Below, one piece after another: positions 42,899 through 51,622 of a DNA stretch of 64,000 nt (the first letter of the stretch is position 1; the number at the start of each line of letters is the position of its first letter). Origin of the DNA: CAVPTL01 sp963708725. Lineage in GTDB: Bacteria > Actinomycetota > Thermoleophilia > Gaiellales > JAICJC01. The DNA lies in assembly GCA_963708725.1 (NCBI GenBank), contig CAVPTL010000011.1:62001-126000 (forward strand). The letters are read 5' to 3'. The notes under the pieces are model-generated. The model worked only from the letters and a program-made list of their open reading frames with translations, did not search any database and was not told where the DNA came from. Position numbers and translations under genes: made by a program.

Positions 42899-44302
42899 TC
42901 AGGTCGCGATCGCCTCGCGGCTGCGCGTCTTGGTCATCTCGGCCCAGGCCTCGTCCAGGACGGTGTCCAGCACGTCGTGGATGTAGTCCAGATCGGGCCG
43001 GGTCGCGATCAGCGGTGGCGACAGCTGGATCACCGGGTCGCCGCGGTCGTCTGCGCGGCAGATCAGCCCGGATTCGTACAGGCGGCCCGACAGGAAGCCG
43101 CGCAGCAGGTGCTCGGCCTCGTCCTCGGAGAACGTCTCCTTCGTGTCCTTGTCCCTGACCAGTTCGAGCGACATGAAGTATCCCGCGCCGCGCACGTCGC
43201 CGACGATCGGCTTGGTGCCGAGATCATCCAGCACGGCCTTGAAGTACGGCTCGTTCTCGCGCACGTTCTCGAGCACCCGCTCGCGCTTCATGACTTCGAG
43301 ATTCTTCAGCGCGACGGCGGTGGACACGGGGTGGCCGCCGTAGGTGATGCCGTGGTTGAACATGTTGGTGCCCTCGATGAATGGGGCGGCCACGCTGTCG
43401 GTCATGAGTACGCCGCCGAGCGCGACGTGCGCAGAGCCGATGCCCTTGGCGAACGTGACGATGTCGGGACGGATGTCATAGCGCTCCGACGCGAACCAGT
43501 GGCCAAGCCGTCCGAACGCGCAGATGACCTCGTCGGCAACCAGCAGGATGCCGTACTCCGAGCAGAGCTCGCGCACGCCCTGGAAATAGCCGGCGGGCGG
43601 TGTGAATGTGCCACCCGAGTTCTGCACGGGCTCCATGAATACCGCGGCGACCGTGTCGGGATCTTCCTGCTCGATCACTCCTCGCAGCTCCTCGAGCAGA
43701 AAGGCGGTGAACTCCGCCTCGGTCTCGCCCTCGGGTCGGCGGTAGGAGTTGGTGTTCGACACGTGGTGGACGCCCTGCATGAGCGGCTCAAACGGTGTTT
43801 TGATTCCGGAGATGCCGGTGAGAGACAGGGCTCCAAGAGTGGTGCCGTGGTAGGCGATGCGGCGCGCGATCATCTTGTAGCGATTGCGGGCGCCGTGGAT
43901 CTGGTGGTACTGCTTGACCAGCTTGATGATGGCCTCGTTGGCCTCAGACCCACCGGACACGAAGAACGTGCGGTTGAGATCACCGGGCGCGAGTTCGGCG
44001 ATTTCCGCCGCCAGCTCGATCGCTCGCGGGTGAGCGTAGTTCCAGTTTGTATAGAACGGCAGCTCGGCCATCTGCTTGGCCGCGGCTTCGCCCAGCTCGG
44101 CGCCGAAGCTGTACCCGATCTGGGTGCAGAACAGGCCCGAGAGCCCGTCGAAGTACCGTTTTCCGTTGGTGTCGTAGAGCCAGCAGCCCTCGCCGTGGCT
44201 GATCACCGGGATCTCCTCGGTCTGATAGGTGCTCTGGCGCGTGAAATGCATCATCAGATGGTTCTTGGCCATCTCCTGAAGCTGCGCGTGGTTCTCGGCC
44301 AT
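42899..44302 (-). CDS. Class III aminotransferase (beta-alanine/omega-amine type)
   Basis: A 467-residue PLP enzyme. FFVSGGSEANEAIIKL and AYHGTTLGALSLTG bind the cofactor. The Schiff-base lysine is in DIVTFAKGIGSAHVALGG near residue 290, preceded by LLVADEVICAFGR. It transfers an omega-amino group from a substrate such as beta-alanine or a diamine to an oxo acid; which one is unknown. AAAGGAT precedes the ATG. It is divergent from a second class III aminotransferase. Confidence 0.92.
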   Translation of the reverse strand: MAENHAQLQEMAKNHLMMHFTRQSTYQTEEIPVISHGEGCWLYDTNGKRYFDGLSGLFCTQIGYSFGAELGEAAAKQMAELPFYTNWNYAHPRAIELAAEIAELAPGDLNRTFFVSGGSEANEAIIKLVKQYHQIHGARNRYKMIARRIAYHGTTLGALSLTGISGIKTPFEPLMQGVHHVSNTNSYRRPEGETEAEFTAFLLEELRGVIEQEDPDTVAAVFMEPVQNSGGTFTPPAGYFQGVRELCSEYGILLVADEVICAFGRLGHWFASERYDIRPDIVTFAKGIGSAHVALGGVLMTDSVAAPFIEGTNMFNHGITYGGHPVSTAVALKNLEVMKRERVLENVRENEPYFKAVLDDLGTKPIVGDVRGAGYFMSLELVRDKDTKETFSEDEAEHLLRGFLSGRLYESGLICRADDRGDPVIQLSPPLIATRPDLDYIHDVLDTVLDEAWAEMTKTRSREAIAT

Positions 44303-44439
44303 ACCGACGATCCTTTCGGGTGTGATGTCTGCGGGCTCGTTGGACAGACTGGCCAATGCTATCAGCAGTTGTCGCCACAATCGGGGGCCGAGGCTTATAC
44401 TCGACGGCGCATCCTATGACCGCACACGGGGGTACCGAA

Positions 44440-45732
44440 ATGGCCGTTTCAGTCTCAGGTTCGCGCACGCAGGCTCTTCGGGAGCAGCGCGACCGCTACG
44501 TCGCCAAGGGAGTTTCGGTGCAGCCGATCTTCGCGCAGAGTGCGCATGGCACCAAGCTCATCGATGTCGATGGCAAGGAGTATCTCGACTTTGCCGGGGG
44601 AATCGGGGTGCTGAACCTCGGGCATACGCCGGACGCGGTGGTTGCCGCCATCAAGGCCCAGGCCGACGCGCTCTTGCACTCCTGCTTCCCGGTCGCGGGG
44701 TACGCACCGTATATCGACGTCTGCCAGCTGCTGGTCGAAAACACACCCGGCAACCACGAGAAGAAGGCGCTTCTGGTGAACTCGGGTGCCGAGGCGGTCG
44801 AAAACGCCGTCAAGATCGCGCGCTACACCACGAATCGCGACGCCGTGATCACGTTTGACCGTGGCTTCCACGGCCGCACTCTGCTGACGCTGACGCTCAC
44901 CTCCAAGCTTGTGTACAAGCGCGGCATGGGGCCGTTTGCTCCCGAGGTCTACCGGGCTCCGGCGCCGTACCCGTATCGCGACATCACCACCGAGGACGCG
45001 CTCGCGCAGCTCGATTGGATGTTCAAGGCCACCGTCGACCCCAAGGGCGTGGCCTGCATGATCCTCGAGCCGGTGCAGGGCGAGGGCGGGTTCACCGTGA
45101 TGCCGCCCGAGTTCTTGCGTGGCCTCAAGGCCCGCTGCGAGGAGCACGGGATCCTGTATATCGACGATGAGGTGCAGGCCGGCATGGGCCGCACCGGCAA
45201 GTTGTGGGGGATCGATCACTCCGGCGTGGTTCCCGACCTGATCACCGTCGGCAAGTCGCTGGCCTCGGGCATGCCGCTGGCCGGCGTGGTTGGTCGCGCG
45301 GACGTGATCGACGCCGTCCACGTCGGTGGGCTGGGATCCACCTACGGGGGAAATCCGGTTGCGTGTGCGGCGGCGGTGGAGAGCCTCAAGGCCATCACCG
45401 ACCCGGCGTTCCTCCAGGCTGCGGCCGATCACGGCGTGGTGATCCAGCGGCGGCTGAACGAGATGGCCGATCGGCTTGACGTGATCGGTGAGGTGCGTGG
45501 CCTCGGGCCGATGGCGGCGATCGAACTGGTCACGGATCGCTCGACCAAGGAGCCGGCGAGCGCGATTGCGACCGCGACGGTGGCGGGAGCACTCGAGCGC
45601 GGCCTGATCCTGTTGAAGACCGGGATCTACGACAACGTGATTCGGATCCTGGTGCCGGTGAACGCGTCCGACGAGGATCTCGGCGCCGGCCTCGACATCC
45701 TCGAAGAGTCACTGACAGCCGCCACCGCGTAG
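44440..45732 (+). CDS. 4-aminobutyrate aminotransferase-type class III aminotransferase
   Basis: A 430-residue PLP enzyme with LLVNSGAEAVENAVKIAR, FHGRTLLTLTLTSK, LYIDDEVQAGMGRTGKLW and the lysine segment DLITVGKSLASGMPLAGVVG. It is closest in pattern to GabT-type enzymes, which convert 4-aminobutyrate and 2-oxoglutarate to succinate semialdehyde and glutamate. The ATG at 44440 follows GGGGG; an ATG at 44416 is possible. TATACT (44397-44402) is a likely -10 box. REP palindrome 6 follows 14 bases after the stop. Confidence 0.88.
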   Translation: MAVSVSGSRTQALREQRDRYVAKGVSVQPIFAQSAHGTKLIDVDGKEYLDFAGGIGVLNLGHTPDAVVAAIKAQADALLHSCFPVAGYAPYIDVCQLLVENTPGNHEKKALLVNSGAEAVENAVKIARYTTNRDAVITFDRGFHGRTLLTLTLTSKLVYKRGMGPFAPEVYRAPAPYPYRDITTEDALAQLDWMFKATVDPKGVACMILEPVQGEGGFTVMPPEFLRGLKARCEEHGILYIDDEVQAGMGRTGKLWGIDHSGVVPDLITVGKSLASGMPLAGVVGRADVIDAVHVGGLGSTYGGNPVACAAAVESLKAITDPAFLQAAADHGVVIQRRLNEMADRLDVIGEVRGLGPMAAIELVTDRSTKEPASAIATATVAGALERGLILLKTGIYDNVIRILVPVNASDEDLGAGLDILEESLTAATA

Positions 45733-45746
45733 CAGCGGACGAACGC

Positions 45747-45785
45747 CTGGGTGAATAACGGTGCCAGGCACCGTTATTCACCCAG
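45747..45785. repeat. REP palindrome 6 (19-base arms, central A)
   Basis: Perfect inverted repeat with 19-base arms around a central A at 45766. It has the common AACGGTGCC core, and the arms extend to CTGGG/CCCAG. It lies between the aminotransferase and NlpC/P60 genes. Confidence 0.95.
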
Positions 45786-45863
45786 TATGAGCTTGTAAGG
45801 ATTCCGTATGCACAGTGCGTTCCTGGCACATCGCGTCATGTCTGTTTGGTAGCGTCACCCCCT

Positions 45864-46979
45864 ATGTTCGTCCGAGGCCAGTCGCGTCGGCACCCCCTGC
45901 TGCGCGTGACCCGAGCAACCTGGGTTGCTCTTGCACTCTCAATCGCCGTCATTTTCACGATGACGGTCGCCTCGGCCTCGGCGACCTCGGTTCAGAGCCT
46001 GAAGGCCCAGGCGGCTGCCGCTGATACGCACATCAATCAGCTGTATGTGGCGTCCGAGAAGCGGGTTCAGGCCTACGACGCGGTGCACAGCCGCTTCCTC
46101 AATACTCGCGCCCACTACCGTGCGACGCTGGCTGCGGTCAAGGTCGCGAAGTACAACCTTCAGGTGGCGCAGTCCCGACTCGCGGCGAGTCTCACCCGCG
46201 CCTATAAGTCGGGGACGCAGGATCCGGTTGAGTACATGCTGGCGGCCAAGTCGGTCAACGACCTGGTCAACCAGGTGCAGCTGTATGACCGCACCAACTC
46301 GGACAACAGCGCGCTGCTCACCCAGGTCACGACCTACCGGCACCTGATCGCTCATCAGAAGGCGGTGCTGAAGAAGCAGACCGCCGCGCTTCAGACAGAA
46401 GACGCGCAGTCGAAGGCGGCAGAGAACGCCGCACTCAACAGCTTGCAGGCCGCCAAGAACTACAAGGCGAGCCTCAACACCCAGATTCAGCATCTGATCG
46501 ACCAGCAGGCACAGGCCCGTGCCGATGCCGCCCGGCGGGCAGCGGCCGCCGCGGCCACGGCGCCCGCCACGACCAGCACCGGCGGTGGTGGAGGTGGCGG
46601 CGGATACAGCGGCACGATCAGCACCCCGCCGTCCAGCTCGATCGGCGGCCAGGCGGTCGCGATCGCCGAGCAGTACCTCGGTGTCCCGTACGTGTACGGC
46701 GGCGCGAGCCCCAGCGGCTTCGACTGCTCCGGTCTGATGATGTACGTGTACGCGCAGCTCGGCGTGTCGCTCCCGCACAACGCGGCGGCGCAGTACGCAT
46801 CGCTGCCGCATGTTCCGCTGAACGCACTCGAGCCGGGCGACCTCGTGTTCTTCTACGGCTTCGGTCACGTCGGCATGTACGTCGGCAACAACACCGTGAT
46901 TCACGCCCCGCATACCGGCACCGTCGTCCAGTTCGAGAATATGTCCTACATGGGACCCATCGCCGCCGCGCGACCCTGA
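45864..46979 (+). CDS. Secreted NlpC/P60 peptidoglycan endopeptidase with coiled coil
   Basis: A 371-residue wall hydrolase. A signal peptide (about residues 18-42) is followed by a long coiled coil (45-235), an Ala-rich and GGGGGGGG linker, and a C-terminal NlpC/P60 domain. That domain has the catalytic cysteine in GFDCSG near residue 287 and the histidine in FGHVGMY near 333. This is the RipA-like layout; it should cleave stem peptides, and the coiled coil may be autoinhibitory or bind FtsEX, as in the family. The ATG at 45864 lies 8 bases after TAGCGT (45850-45855). Confidence 0.92.
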   Translation: MFVRGQSRRHPLLRVTRATWVALALSIAVIFTMTVASASATSVQSLKAQAAAADTHINQLYVASEKRVQAYDAVHSRFLNTRAHYRATLAAVKVAKYNLQVAQSRLAASLTRAYKSGTQDPVEYMLAAKSVNDLVNQVQLYDRTNSDNSALLTQVTTYRHLIAHQKAVLKKQTAALQTEDAQSKAAENAALNSLQAAKNYKASLNTQIQHLIDQQAQARADAARRAAAAAATAPATTSTGGGGGGGGYSGTISTPPSSSIGGQAVAIAEQYLGVPYVYGGASPSGFDCSGLMMYVYAQLGVSLPHNAAAQYASLPHVPLNALEPGDLVFFYGFGHVGMYVGNNTVIHAPHTGTVVQFENMSYMGPIAAARP

Positions 46980-46991
46980 GGCTCGTTGTCG

Positions 46992-47084
46992 CTGCCTCTG
47001 GCGGCGTCCCCGCGGTGATGCGGTGCTCAACGTGCCTTTGGCACGCCTCCGCTCCGCTTACCGCTCGATCCTTGCCAGAGACAG
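46992..47084. repeat. Structured repeat, copy 2
   Basis: Second copy of the element at 8.4 kb. Helices are 46996-47002 with 47074-47080 (CTCTGGC/GCCAGAG), 47012-47018 with 47058-47064, 47020-47023 with 47054-47057, and the terminal hairpin 47031-47036 with 47040-47045 (loop TTT). Loops TGCGGTGCTCAACGTGCC and TCGATCCTTGCCA are identical to copy 1, while paired bases differ in compensating pairs. The long outer arms of copy 1 are missing. A degenerate REP follows, as in copy 1. Confidence 0.8.
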
Positions 47085-47097
47085 ATAACTTGCCAGC

Positions 47098-47131
47098 TGC
47101 CAGGGCATCCATTCGATCGACCATTTATTCA
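47098..47131. repeat. Degenerate REP (ATT variant) after structured repeat 2
   Basis: TGCCAGGGCA and CCATTTATTCA match the right half of REP palindrome 2, split by a 13-base insertion (47108-47120) and one extra G. The left arm is gone. Its position after the structured repeat mirrors copy 1, which suggests that the two elements arrived together. Confidence 0.6.
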
Positions 47132-47139
47132 TGTGACTG

Positions 47140-47850
47140 CTAGCGGGCGTGGCGTTCGAGCCAGCGAGTCAGGGTGTCGCCGGTGTCGATGACGTGAGCC
47201 TGGAGGCGCTTGCGGGCCTGGCGTGGGTCGGGCGCGTTGAGGAGTTCGACGATGCGGTCGTGGTCATCCACTGAACGCAGGATGATCCCGGGGTCGTCGC
47301 CGAAGGTGTGCCAGGCCAGCGATCGCGGCACGCGGTTGGCGAGCGATTGCACCGTCTCGCGCAGCGGTTCGCAGTTGGCCGCCGCCAGAATCACGTTGTG
47401 GAAGAGCTCGTTGGCGTGCGACCACTGCTCGCGGATGATCACCCGCCCGCTCTCGTCGTCGCTCGCCAATGTCCGGTAACGATCGGATCCCGCGCGCAGC
47501 AGCGACTGGGCGGTGGCGAGATCGGCGTTGTCGTATCCGGTCAAACGGCCGGCGGCACGCTCGGCGGCCAGGCCCTCGAGTTCGGCCCGTACCAGGAACA
47601 CGTTGCGGCACTCGGCGGGGGTAAACGCCCGCACGAGCGCTCCGCGATGTCCCAACTGCTCGACCAGGCCGATCGCCTGGAGCTGGCGTAGCGCCTCGCG
47701 GATCGGCGTGCGGCTGACGCCGAACCGGGCAGCCAGATCCTCCTGGCGAAGCCGGGTGCCCATGGGGATCTCGCCGGTCATGATCTCGATCTGAAGAGTG
47801 TGGGCCAGATCGTCGGCTCGGCTGAGGCTGATGGGGGCAGGGCGTGCCAT
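47140..47850 (-). CDS. GntR family regulator, FCD type
   Basis: A 236-residue regulator with an N-terminal winged helix (RLRQEDLAARFGVSRTPIREALRQLQAIGLVEQ) and a C-terminal FCD ligand domain. The latter has histidine and aspartate residues that bind metal or carboxylates in this family (ANELFHNVILAA, DDHDRIVELL). The ATG lies 6 bases after TAGCAT (47862-47857), so it is leaderless. It is divergent from the nitrite/sulfite reductase and is a candidate regulator of it, though FCD proteins usually sense organic acids. Confidence 0.88.
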   Translation of the reverse strand: MARPAPISLSRADDLAHTLQIEIMTGEIPMGTRLRQEDLAARFGVSRTPIREALRQLQAIGLVEQLGHRGALVRAFTPAECRNVFLVRAELEGLAAERAAGRLTGYDNADLATAQSLLRAGSDRYRTLASDDESGRVIIREQWSHANELFHNVILAAANCEPLRETVQSLANRVPRSLAWHTFGDDPGIILRSVDDHDRIVELLNAPDPRQARKRLQAHVIDTGDTLTRWLERHAR

Positions 47851-47906
47851 CTCTCGATGCTATCAGGGCCACGTCCTGGTATCAGAAACAACTTGTATCC
47901 TTGGCT

Positions 47907-47935
47907 TTGCAGTTTGGATCCAAAGTCGCTAGGGT
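47907..47935 (+). promoter_or_regulatory. Promoter of the siroheme reductase with palindrome in the spacer
   Basis: TTGCAG (47907-47912) and TAGGGT (47930-47935) are 17 bases apart. The spacer holds the perfect palindrome TTTGGATCCAAA (47913-47924), and GTTTGGATCT recurs at 47934-47943 across the start site. This suggests an operator for a repressor or activator. Confidence 0.55.
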
Positions 47936-47968
47936 TTGGATCTACTTTGCCTTCCCATCGGAGGACCG

Positions 47969-49627
47969 ATGTCGTCTCAGAGCACAGTGAAGCTTCCACC
48001 AATCGAGCACGTCAAGAACCGAAAGAACGGTCTCGATGTGCTGTCGGACATCTACCGGTACGCCGAACTCGGGTTCGACGCGATCGAGTCCGACGATCTG
48101 GCGCTGTTTCGCTGGTACGGCGTCTACACCCAGCGCGCAGAGGAGTCGGCGGCGTCGATCGATCCCGGGCCGTCGGAGGACACCGATGGCTACTTCATGC
48201 TGCGGATCAAGTTCCCGGGCGGGGAGGTCACGGGCGATCAGCTGCGAACCATCGGGCGGCTCTCCGAGCGCTATGGCCGCAGCATGGGCGACATCACCAC
48301 TCGTCAGAACATCCAGCTTCACTGGCTCGCAATCGAGGATATGCCGGTGGTGCTCGACGAGCTGAACGCCGCTGGTCTCTCGTTCACCCAGGCATGCGGC
48401 GACGTGTGGCGAAACATCGTTGGCTGCCCGCTGGCAGGCGTTGACGGTCACGAGCTGATCGACTCGCGACCGCTGATCCAGGAACTCGAAGAGCGGTTTG
48501 TGGGAGATCGCCGATTCGCGAATCTGCCGCGCAAATTCAAGGTGTCGGTGTCGGGGTGCATCCACGGTTGCGCCCAGCACGAGATCAACGATGTGGCGCT
48601 GGTCGCAGTCGAGAAGGACGGCGAGGTCGGATACGACGTGTGGGTCGGCGGCGGGCTCGGCGCTTCGGCCAAAATGGGCCGCCGGCTCGATGTCTTCGTT
48701 CGGCCCGACGAGGCCGGCGATGTGTGCGAAGCGATCACCGAGATCTATCGCGACGAGGGCAACCGCACCAAGCGGACTCGTGCTCGGATCAAGTTCCTCG
48801 TCGACGAGTGGGGAGTGGAGCGGCTGCGCACCGAGGTCGAGACAAAGCTCGGCCGCAGCCTGGCCACGTCGGTCGCTCCGCGGCCACCGATCGATCCCCA
48901 CCGCGACCACCTCGGTGTGCACCCGCAGAACACGCCGGGGCTGTACTACCTGGGTGCAACCACTCTGCGAGGGCGGTTCACCGCCGATCAGATGATCGGG
49001 GTGGCGGACATCGCCGACAGGTACGGCTCGGGAGCGATCCGCTGCACCAACCGCCAGAACCTGATCGTGCTGGACGTTCCCGATGCGATGGTGGACGAGG
49101 CCGCCGCGTCGCTGGCTGACCTTGGCCTGCCAACCGAGGCATCGACGTTTCGGCGAGGCGTGATCTCGTGCACGGGCATGCAGTTCTGCAAGCTCGCGAT
49201 CGTCGAGACCAAGGACCGCGCGTCCGAGCTGATCGACCACCTCGAGCGCCGGGTGGGAGACATCGCCGGCTCGCTTCGGATCAACCTCAACGGTTGCCCG
49301 AACGCCTGCGCCCAGTACCAGATTGCCGATATCGGCCTTCAGGGCGGAATCGCCCGACTCGAGGACGGCTCCCGGGTGCAGGGCTTCATCCTGCATATCG
49401 GCGGCCACCTTGGCGATGACTCGGGATTCGGCCGGCGGGTGTCTCCCAAGGCGATGCCGGCCGAGGAGATGAAGTACGCCGTGGAGCGAATCGTTCGCGC
49501 GTACTCCGACGAACGGCCGGTTGACGGCACGTTCGCCGACTGGTCGCAGCTTCAGAGCGACGCTCGGCTTGCCTCGCTGGCGGGGGTGCCGATGGGGCGA
49601 GAGCGCACGACAGAGGTGGCCGCGTAG
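47969..49627 (+). CDS. Ferredoxin-nitrite/sulfite reductase (siroheme protein)
   Basis: A 552-residue assimilatory reductase with two ferredoxin-like repeats and the siroheme/[4Fe-4S] cysteines in SCTGMQFCKLAI near residue 400 and LNGCPNACAQYQ near residue 440. The N-terminal RTIGRLSERYG and TTRQNIQLHW segments are also typical. It performs six-electron reduction of nitrite to ammonia or sulfite to sulfide; the sequence alone does not decide which. GGAGG precedes the ATG at 47969, which is preferred over an in-frame upstream start. A SAM riboswitch and threonine synthase follow, which weakly favours sulfur metabolism. Confidence 0.92.
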   Translation: MSSQSTVKLPPIEHVKNRKNGLDVLSDIYRYAELGFDAIESDDLALFRWYGVYTQRAEESAASIDPGPSEDTDGYFMLRIKFPGGEVTGDQLRTIGRLSERYGRSMGDITTRQNIQLHWLAIEDMPVVLDELNAAGLSFTQACGDVWRNIVGCPLAGVDGHELIDSRPLIQELEERFVGDRRFANLPRKFKVSVSGCIHGCAQHEINDVALVAVEKDGEVGYDVWVGGGLGASAKMGRRLDVFVRPDEAGDVCEAITEIYRDEGNRTKRTRARIKFLVDEWGVERLRTEVETKLGRSLATSVAPRPPIDPHRDHLGVHPQNTPGLYYLGATTLRGRFTADQMIGVADIADRYGSGAIRCTNRQNLIVLDVPDAMVDEAAASLADLGLPTEASTFRRGVISCTGMQFCKLAIVETKDRASELIDHLERRVGDIAGSLRINLNGCPNACAQYQIADIGLQGGIARLEDGSRVQGFILHIGGHLGDDSGFGRRVSPKAMPAEEMKYAVERIVRAYSDERPVDGTFADWSQLQSDARLASLAGVPMGRERTTEVAA

Positions 49628-49640
49628 CATCGATACCGTT

Positions 49641-49670
49641 TTGACGGATCGCGGGGCTCTTCTGTACCAT
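49641..49670 (+). promoter_or_regulatory. Promoter of the riboswitch/threonine synthase unit
   Basis: TTGACG (49641-49646) and TACCAT (49665-49670) are 18 bases apart. The predicted start near 49677 precedes the riboswitch by about 40 bases, which contain a small GC hairpin (CCGGG around 49694-49709). Confidence 0.65.
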
Positions 49671-49715
49671 GAGCCCAGCTAGTTGCCGTGCGGCCGGGAA
49701 GATCCCCGGCAAGTA

Positions 49716-49826
49716 CGCATCAAGAGAGGCGGAGGGAACGGCCCTGTGAAGCCTCGGCAACCATCTCGTCGTTCGCGGCGGGAGAGGTGCCAAGTCCGGC
49801 GGAATCCTCGGATTCCGAACGATGTG
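49716..49826 (+). promoter_or_regulatory. SAM-I (S-box) riboswitch
   Basis: The conserved S-box core is clear: ATCAAGAGAGGCGGAGGGA, then GGCCCTGTGAAGCC, CGGCAACC and GGTGCCAAGTCC. Helix P1 is CGCATC (49716-49721) with GATGTG (49821-49826), P2 is GAGGC (49726-49730) with GCCTC (49751-49755), and P4 is GGAATC/GATTCC (49801-49816). It binds S-adenosylmethionine. Downstream, CCGCC/GGCGG (49833-49853) near the AGGGGAT site of the next gene may form the expression platform. Confidence 0.92.
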
Positions 49827-49879
49827 AACCGGCCGCCCCGGAGGATCCGGCGGGGGCCCGAGATAGGGGATCGAAACAC

Positions 49880-51115
49880 ATGAAGGCCGCCCACCTGATC
49901 TGCAAGGGTTGCAGCGCAACCTACCCTCTTGACGCACAGTTCGCGTGCGTCGCCTGTTTCGGGCCGCTCGAGGTCGGATACACCGAACTCGACGCTCCGG
50001 TTTCGCGTGAGCGGATCGAGCAGGGCCCGCGAACGTTGTGGCGCTACGCTGATTTCCTGCCGGTCGCACCGCCGCCGATCGGCCTGCCGGTTGGGCTCTC
50101 ACCGTTGATTCGCGCCGATAACCTCGCCCGGGCGCTGGGTCTCGAGTGCGAGCTGTACGTCAAGACCGAGACGTCCAATCCAACCCACTCGTTCAAGGAC
50201 AGGGTGGTGGCGATCGCTGCCGCAAAGGCGGTCGAGCTCGGGTTCGAGGCGCTGGCCTGTGCATCGACCGGGAATCTCGCAGGCGCCACGGCGGCGGCCG
50301 CGGCGGCACTCGGGTTGCCGTCCTACATCTTCGTCCCCAACGATCTCGAGCGGGAGAAGATTGTTGCCGCCGCTGCCTATGGTGCGACCGTGTTCGCCGT
50401 GGACGGGTCATACGATGACGTCAACCGGCTGTGCTCGGAACTCGCATACGAGCGCCCATGGGCGTTTGTGAACGTCAACATGCGGGCCTATTACTCGGAG
50501 GGATCCAAGACGATCGCGTTGGAGACCGCCGAGCAGCTCGGCTGGCGCGCTCCCGATCGTGTGGTCGCGCCGATCGCTTCGGGCTCGCTTTACACCAAGA
50601 TCCTGGCGGGCTTCGAACAGGGTCGGGCAGCGGGGCTGATCGCACCCGGAGCCCCGCCGGTGATGCATGGCGCGCAGGGCCTTGGCTGCTCCCCGGTGGC
50701 GACCGCGTTTGCCGCCGGCAGCGACGATGTGATTCCCGTGCGACCTTCGGGGATTGCGAAGTCGCTCGCGATCGGGAATCCTGCCGACGGCGTGTTCGCG
50801 CTCGAGGTGGCTCGCAACACCGGTGGCACAATTGCGGCCGCCGATGACGACGCGATCGTCGCGGGCATCCGTTTGCTTGCCTCGACCACCGGCATCTTCA
50901 CCGAGACGGCTGGCGGAGTCACGATTGCGGTGCTGAAGCAGCTTGCCGATCAGGGCCAGATTCGCCCGGGGGAGACTGTGGTCGCCTACATCACGGGCGA
51001 CGGCCTGAAGACCATCGACGCGGTCGCTCCCGAGCTGACGACCGTGGACATTCCTGCCGATGTGGACGCGGTGGACGCTGTCCTCGCCGGGGGAGTCGCA
51101 CACCCAGTCGGATAA
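49880..51115 (+). CDS. thrC: Threonine synthase (PLP-dependent)
   Basis: A 411-residue enzyme with an N-terminal zinc-ribbon-like pair CKGC and CVAC (residues 9-30). The PLP lysine is in NPTHSFKDRVV near residue 110, followed by ACASTGNLAGATAAAAAALG and AYITGDGLKT near 370. It converts O-phosphohomoserine to threonine. The substrate lies at the branch between threonine and methionine, and the gene is preceded by a SAM riboswitch, so SAM level appears to set threonine synthesis. AGGGGAT precedes the ATG. A related beta-replacing PLP enzyme is possible but less likely. Confidence 0.85.
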   Translation: MKAAHLICKGCSATYPLDAQFACVACFGPLEVGYTELDAPVSRERIEQGPRTLWRYADFLPVAPPPIGLPVGLSPLIRADNLARALGLECELYVKTETSNPTHSFKDRVVAIAAAKAVELGFEALACASTGNLAGATAAAAAALGLPSYIFVPNDLEREKIVAAAAYGATVFAVDGSYDDVNRLCSELAYERPWAFVNVNMRAYYSEGSKTIALETAEQLGWRAPDRVVAPIASGSLYTKILAGFEQGRAAGLIAPGAPPVMHGAQGLGCSPVATAFAAGSDDVIPVRPSGIAKSLAIGNPADGVFALEVARNTGGTIAAADDDAIVAGIRLLASTTGIFTETAGGVTIAVLKQLADQGQIRPGETVVAYITGDGLKTIDAVAPELTTVDIPADVDAVDAVLAGGVAHPVG

Positions 51116-51239
51116 GCAGGCCGGTCACCGGCGGCTGGTTCCCGACCTGCTGTTCAGATAATCGCCCGTGCCACCCGGTCCCGGCATGGCCGCCTTGGAG
51201 GATCCGCACTCCCCACTTTGGGGTGGTGGGACTCCCCGT

Positions 51240-51581
51240 TTACGCGACTGCGGCGGCGTGCTGCTCGAGCTCGAGCGCCTCGACCAACGCGGCCTTGGGG
51301 CGAGCGCCGATCGCGCTTGCGACGACCTCGCCGTTCTTGACGAGAACGATCGTCGGGATGCTGAGGGCGTTGAATCGAGCGGCGAGACCAGGCTCGGCGT
51401 CGACATCGACCTTGCCGACCTTGATCCGCCCGGCGTAGTCGGCAGCGATCTCGTCGACGATCGGCGCGACCAAACGGCACGGTCCGCACCACGCGGCCCA
51501 CAGGTCGATCAGCACGGGGGAAGCCGAATCGGCAACCTCGGTCTGGTAGTTGGATTCAGTAATCTCGATTGCGGTAGACAT
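51240..51581 (-). CDS. trxA: Thioredoxin
   Basis: A 113-residue thioredoxin with the active site LWAAWCGPCRLVAP near residue 30 and the cis-proline LSIPTIVLVKNGE. It reduces protein disulfides. AGGAG precedes the ATG at 51581; the frame is open upstream only by chance. TATAAC lies upstream in the 61-base gap shared with the divergent ArsR gene. A short CCCC/GGGG hairpin follows its stop. Confidence 0.95.
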   Translation of the reverse strand: MSTAIEITESNYQTEVADSASPVLIDLWAAWCGPCRLVAPIVDEIAADYAGRIKVGKVDVDAEPGLAARFNALSIPTIVLVKNGEVVASAIGARPKAALVEALELEQHAAAVA

Positions 51582-51622
51582 GGAACTCCTAATCTGTTCA
51601 AGTGAGTAGTTATATACTTGCA

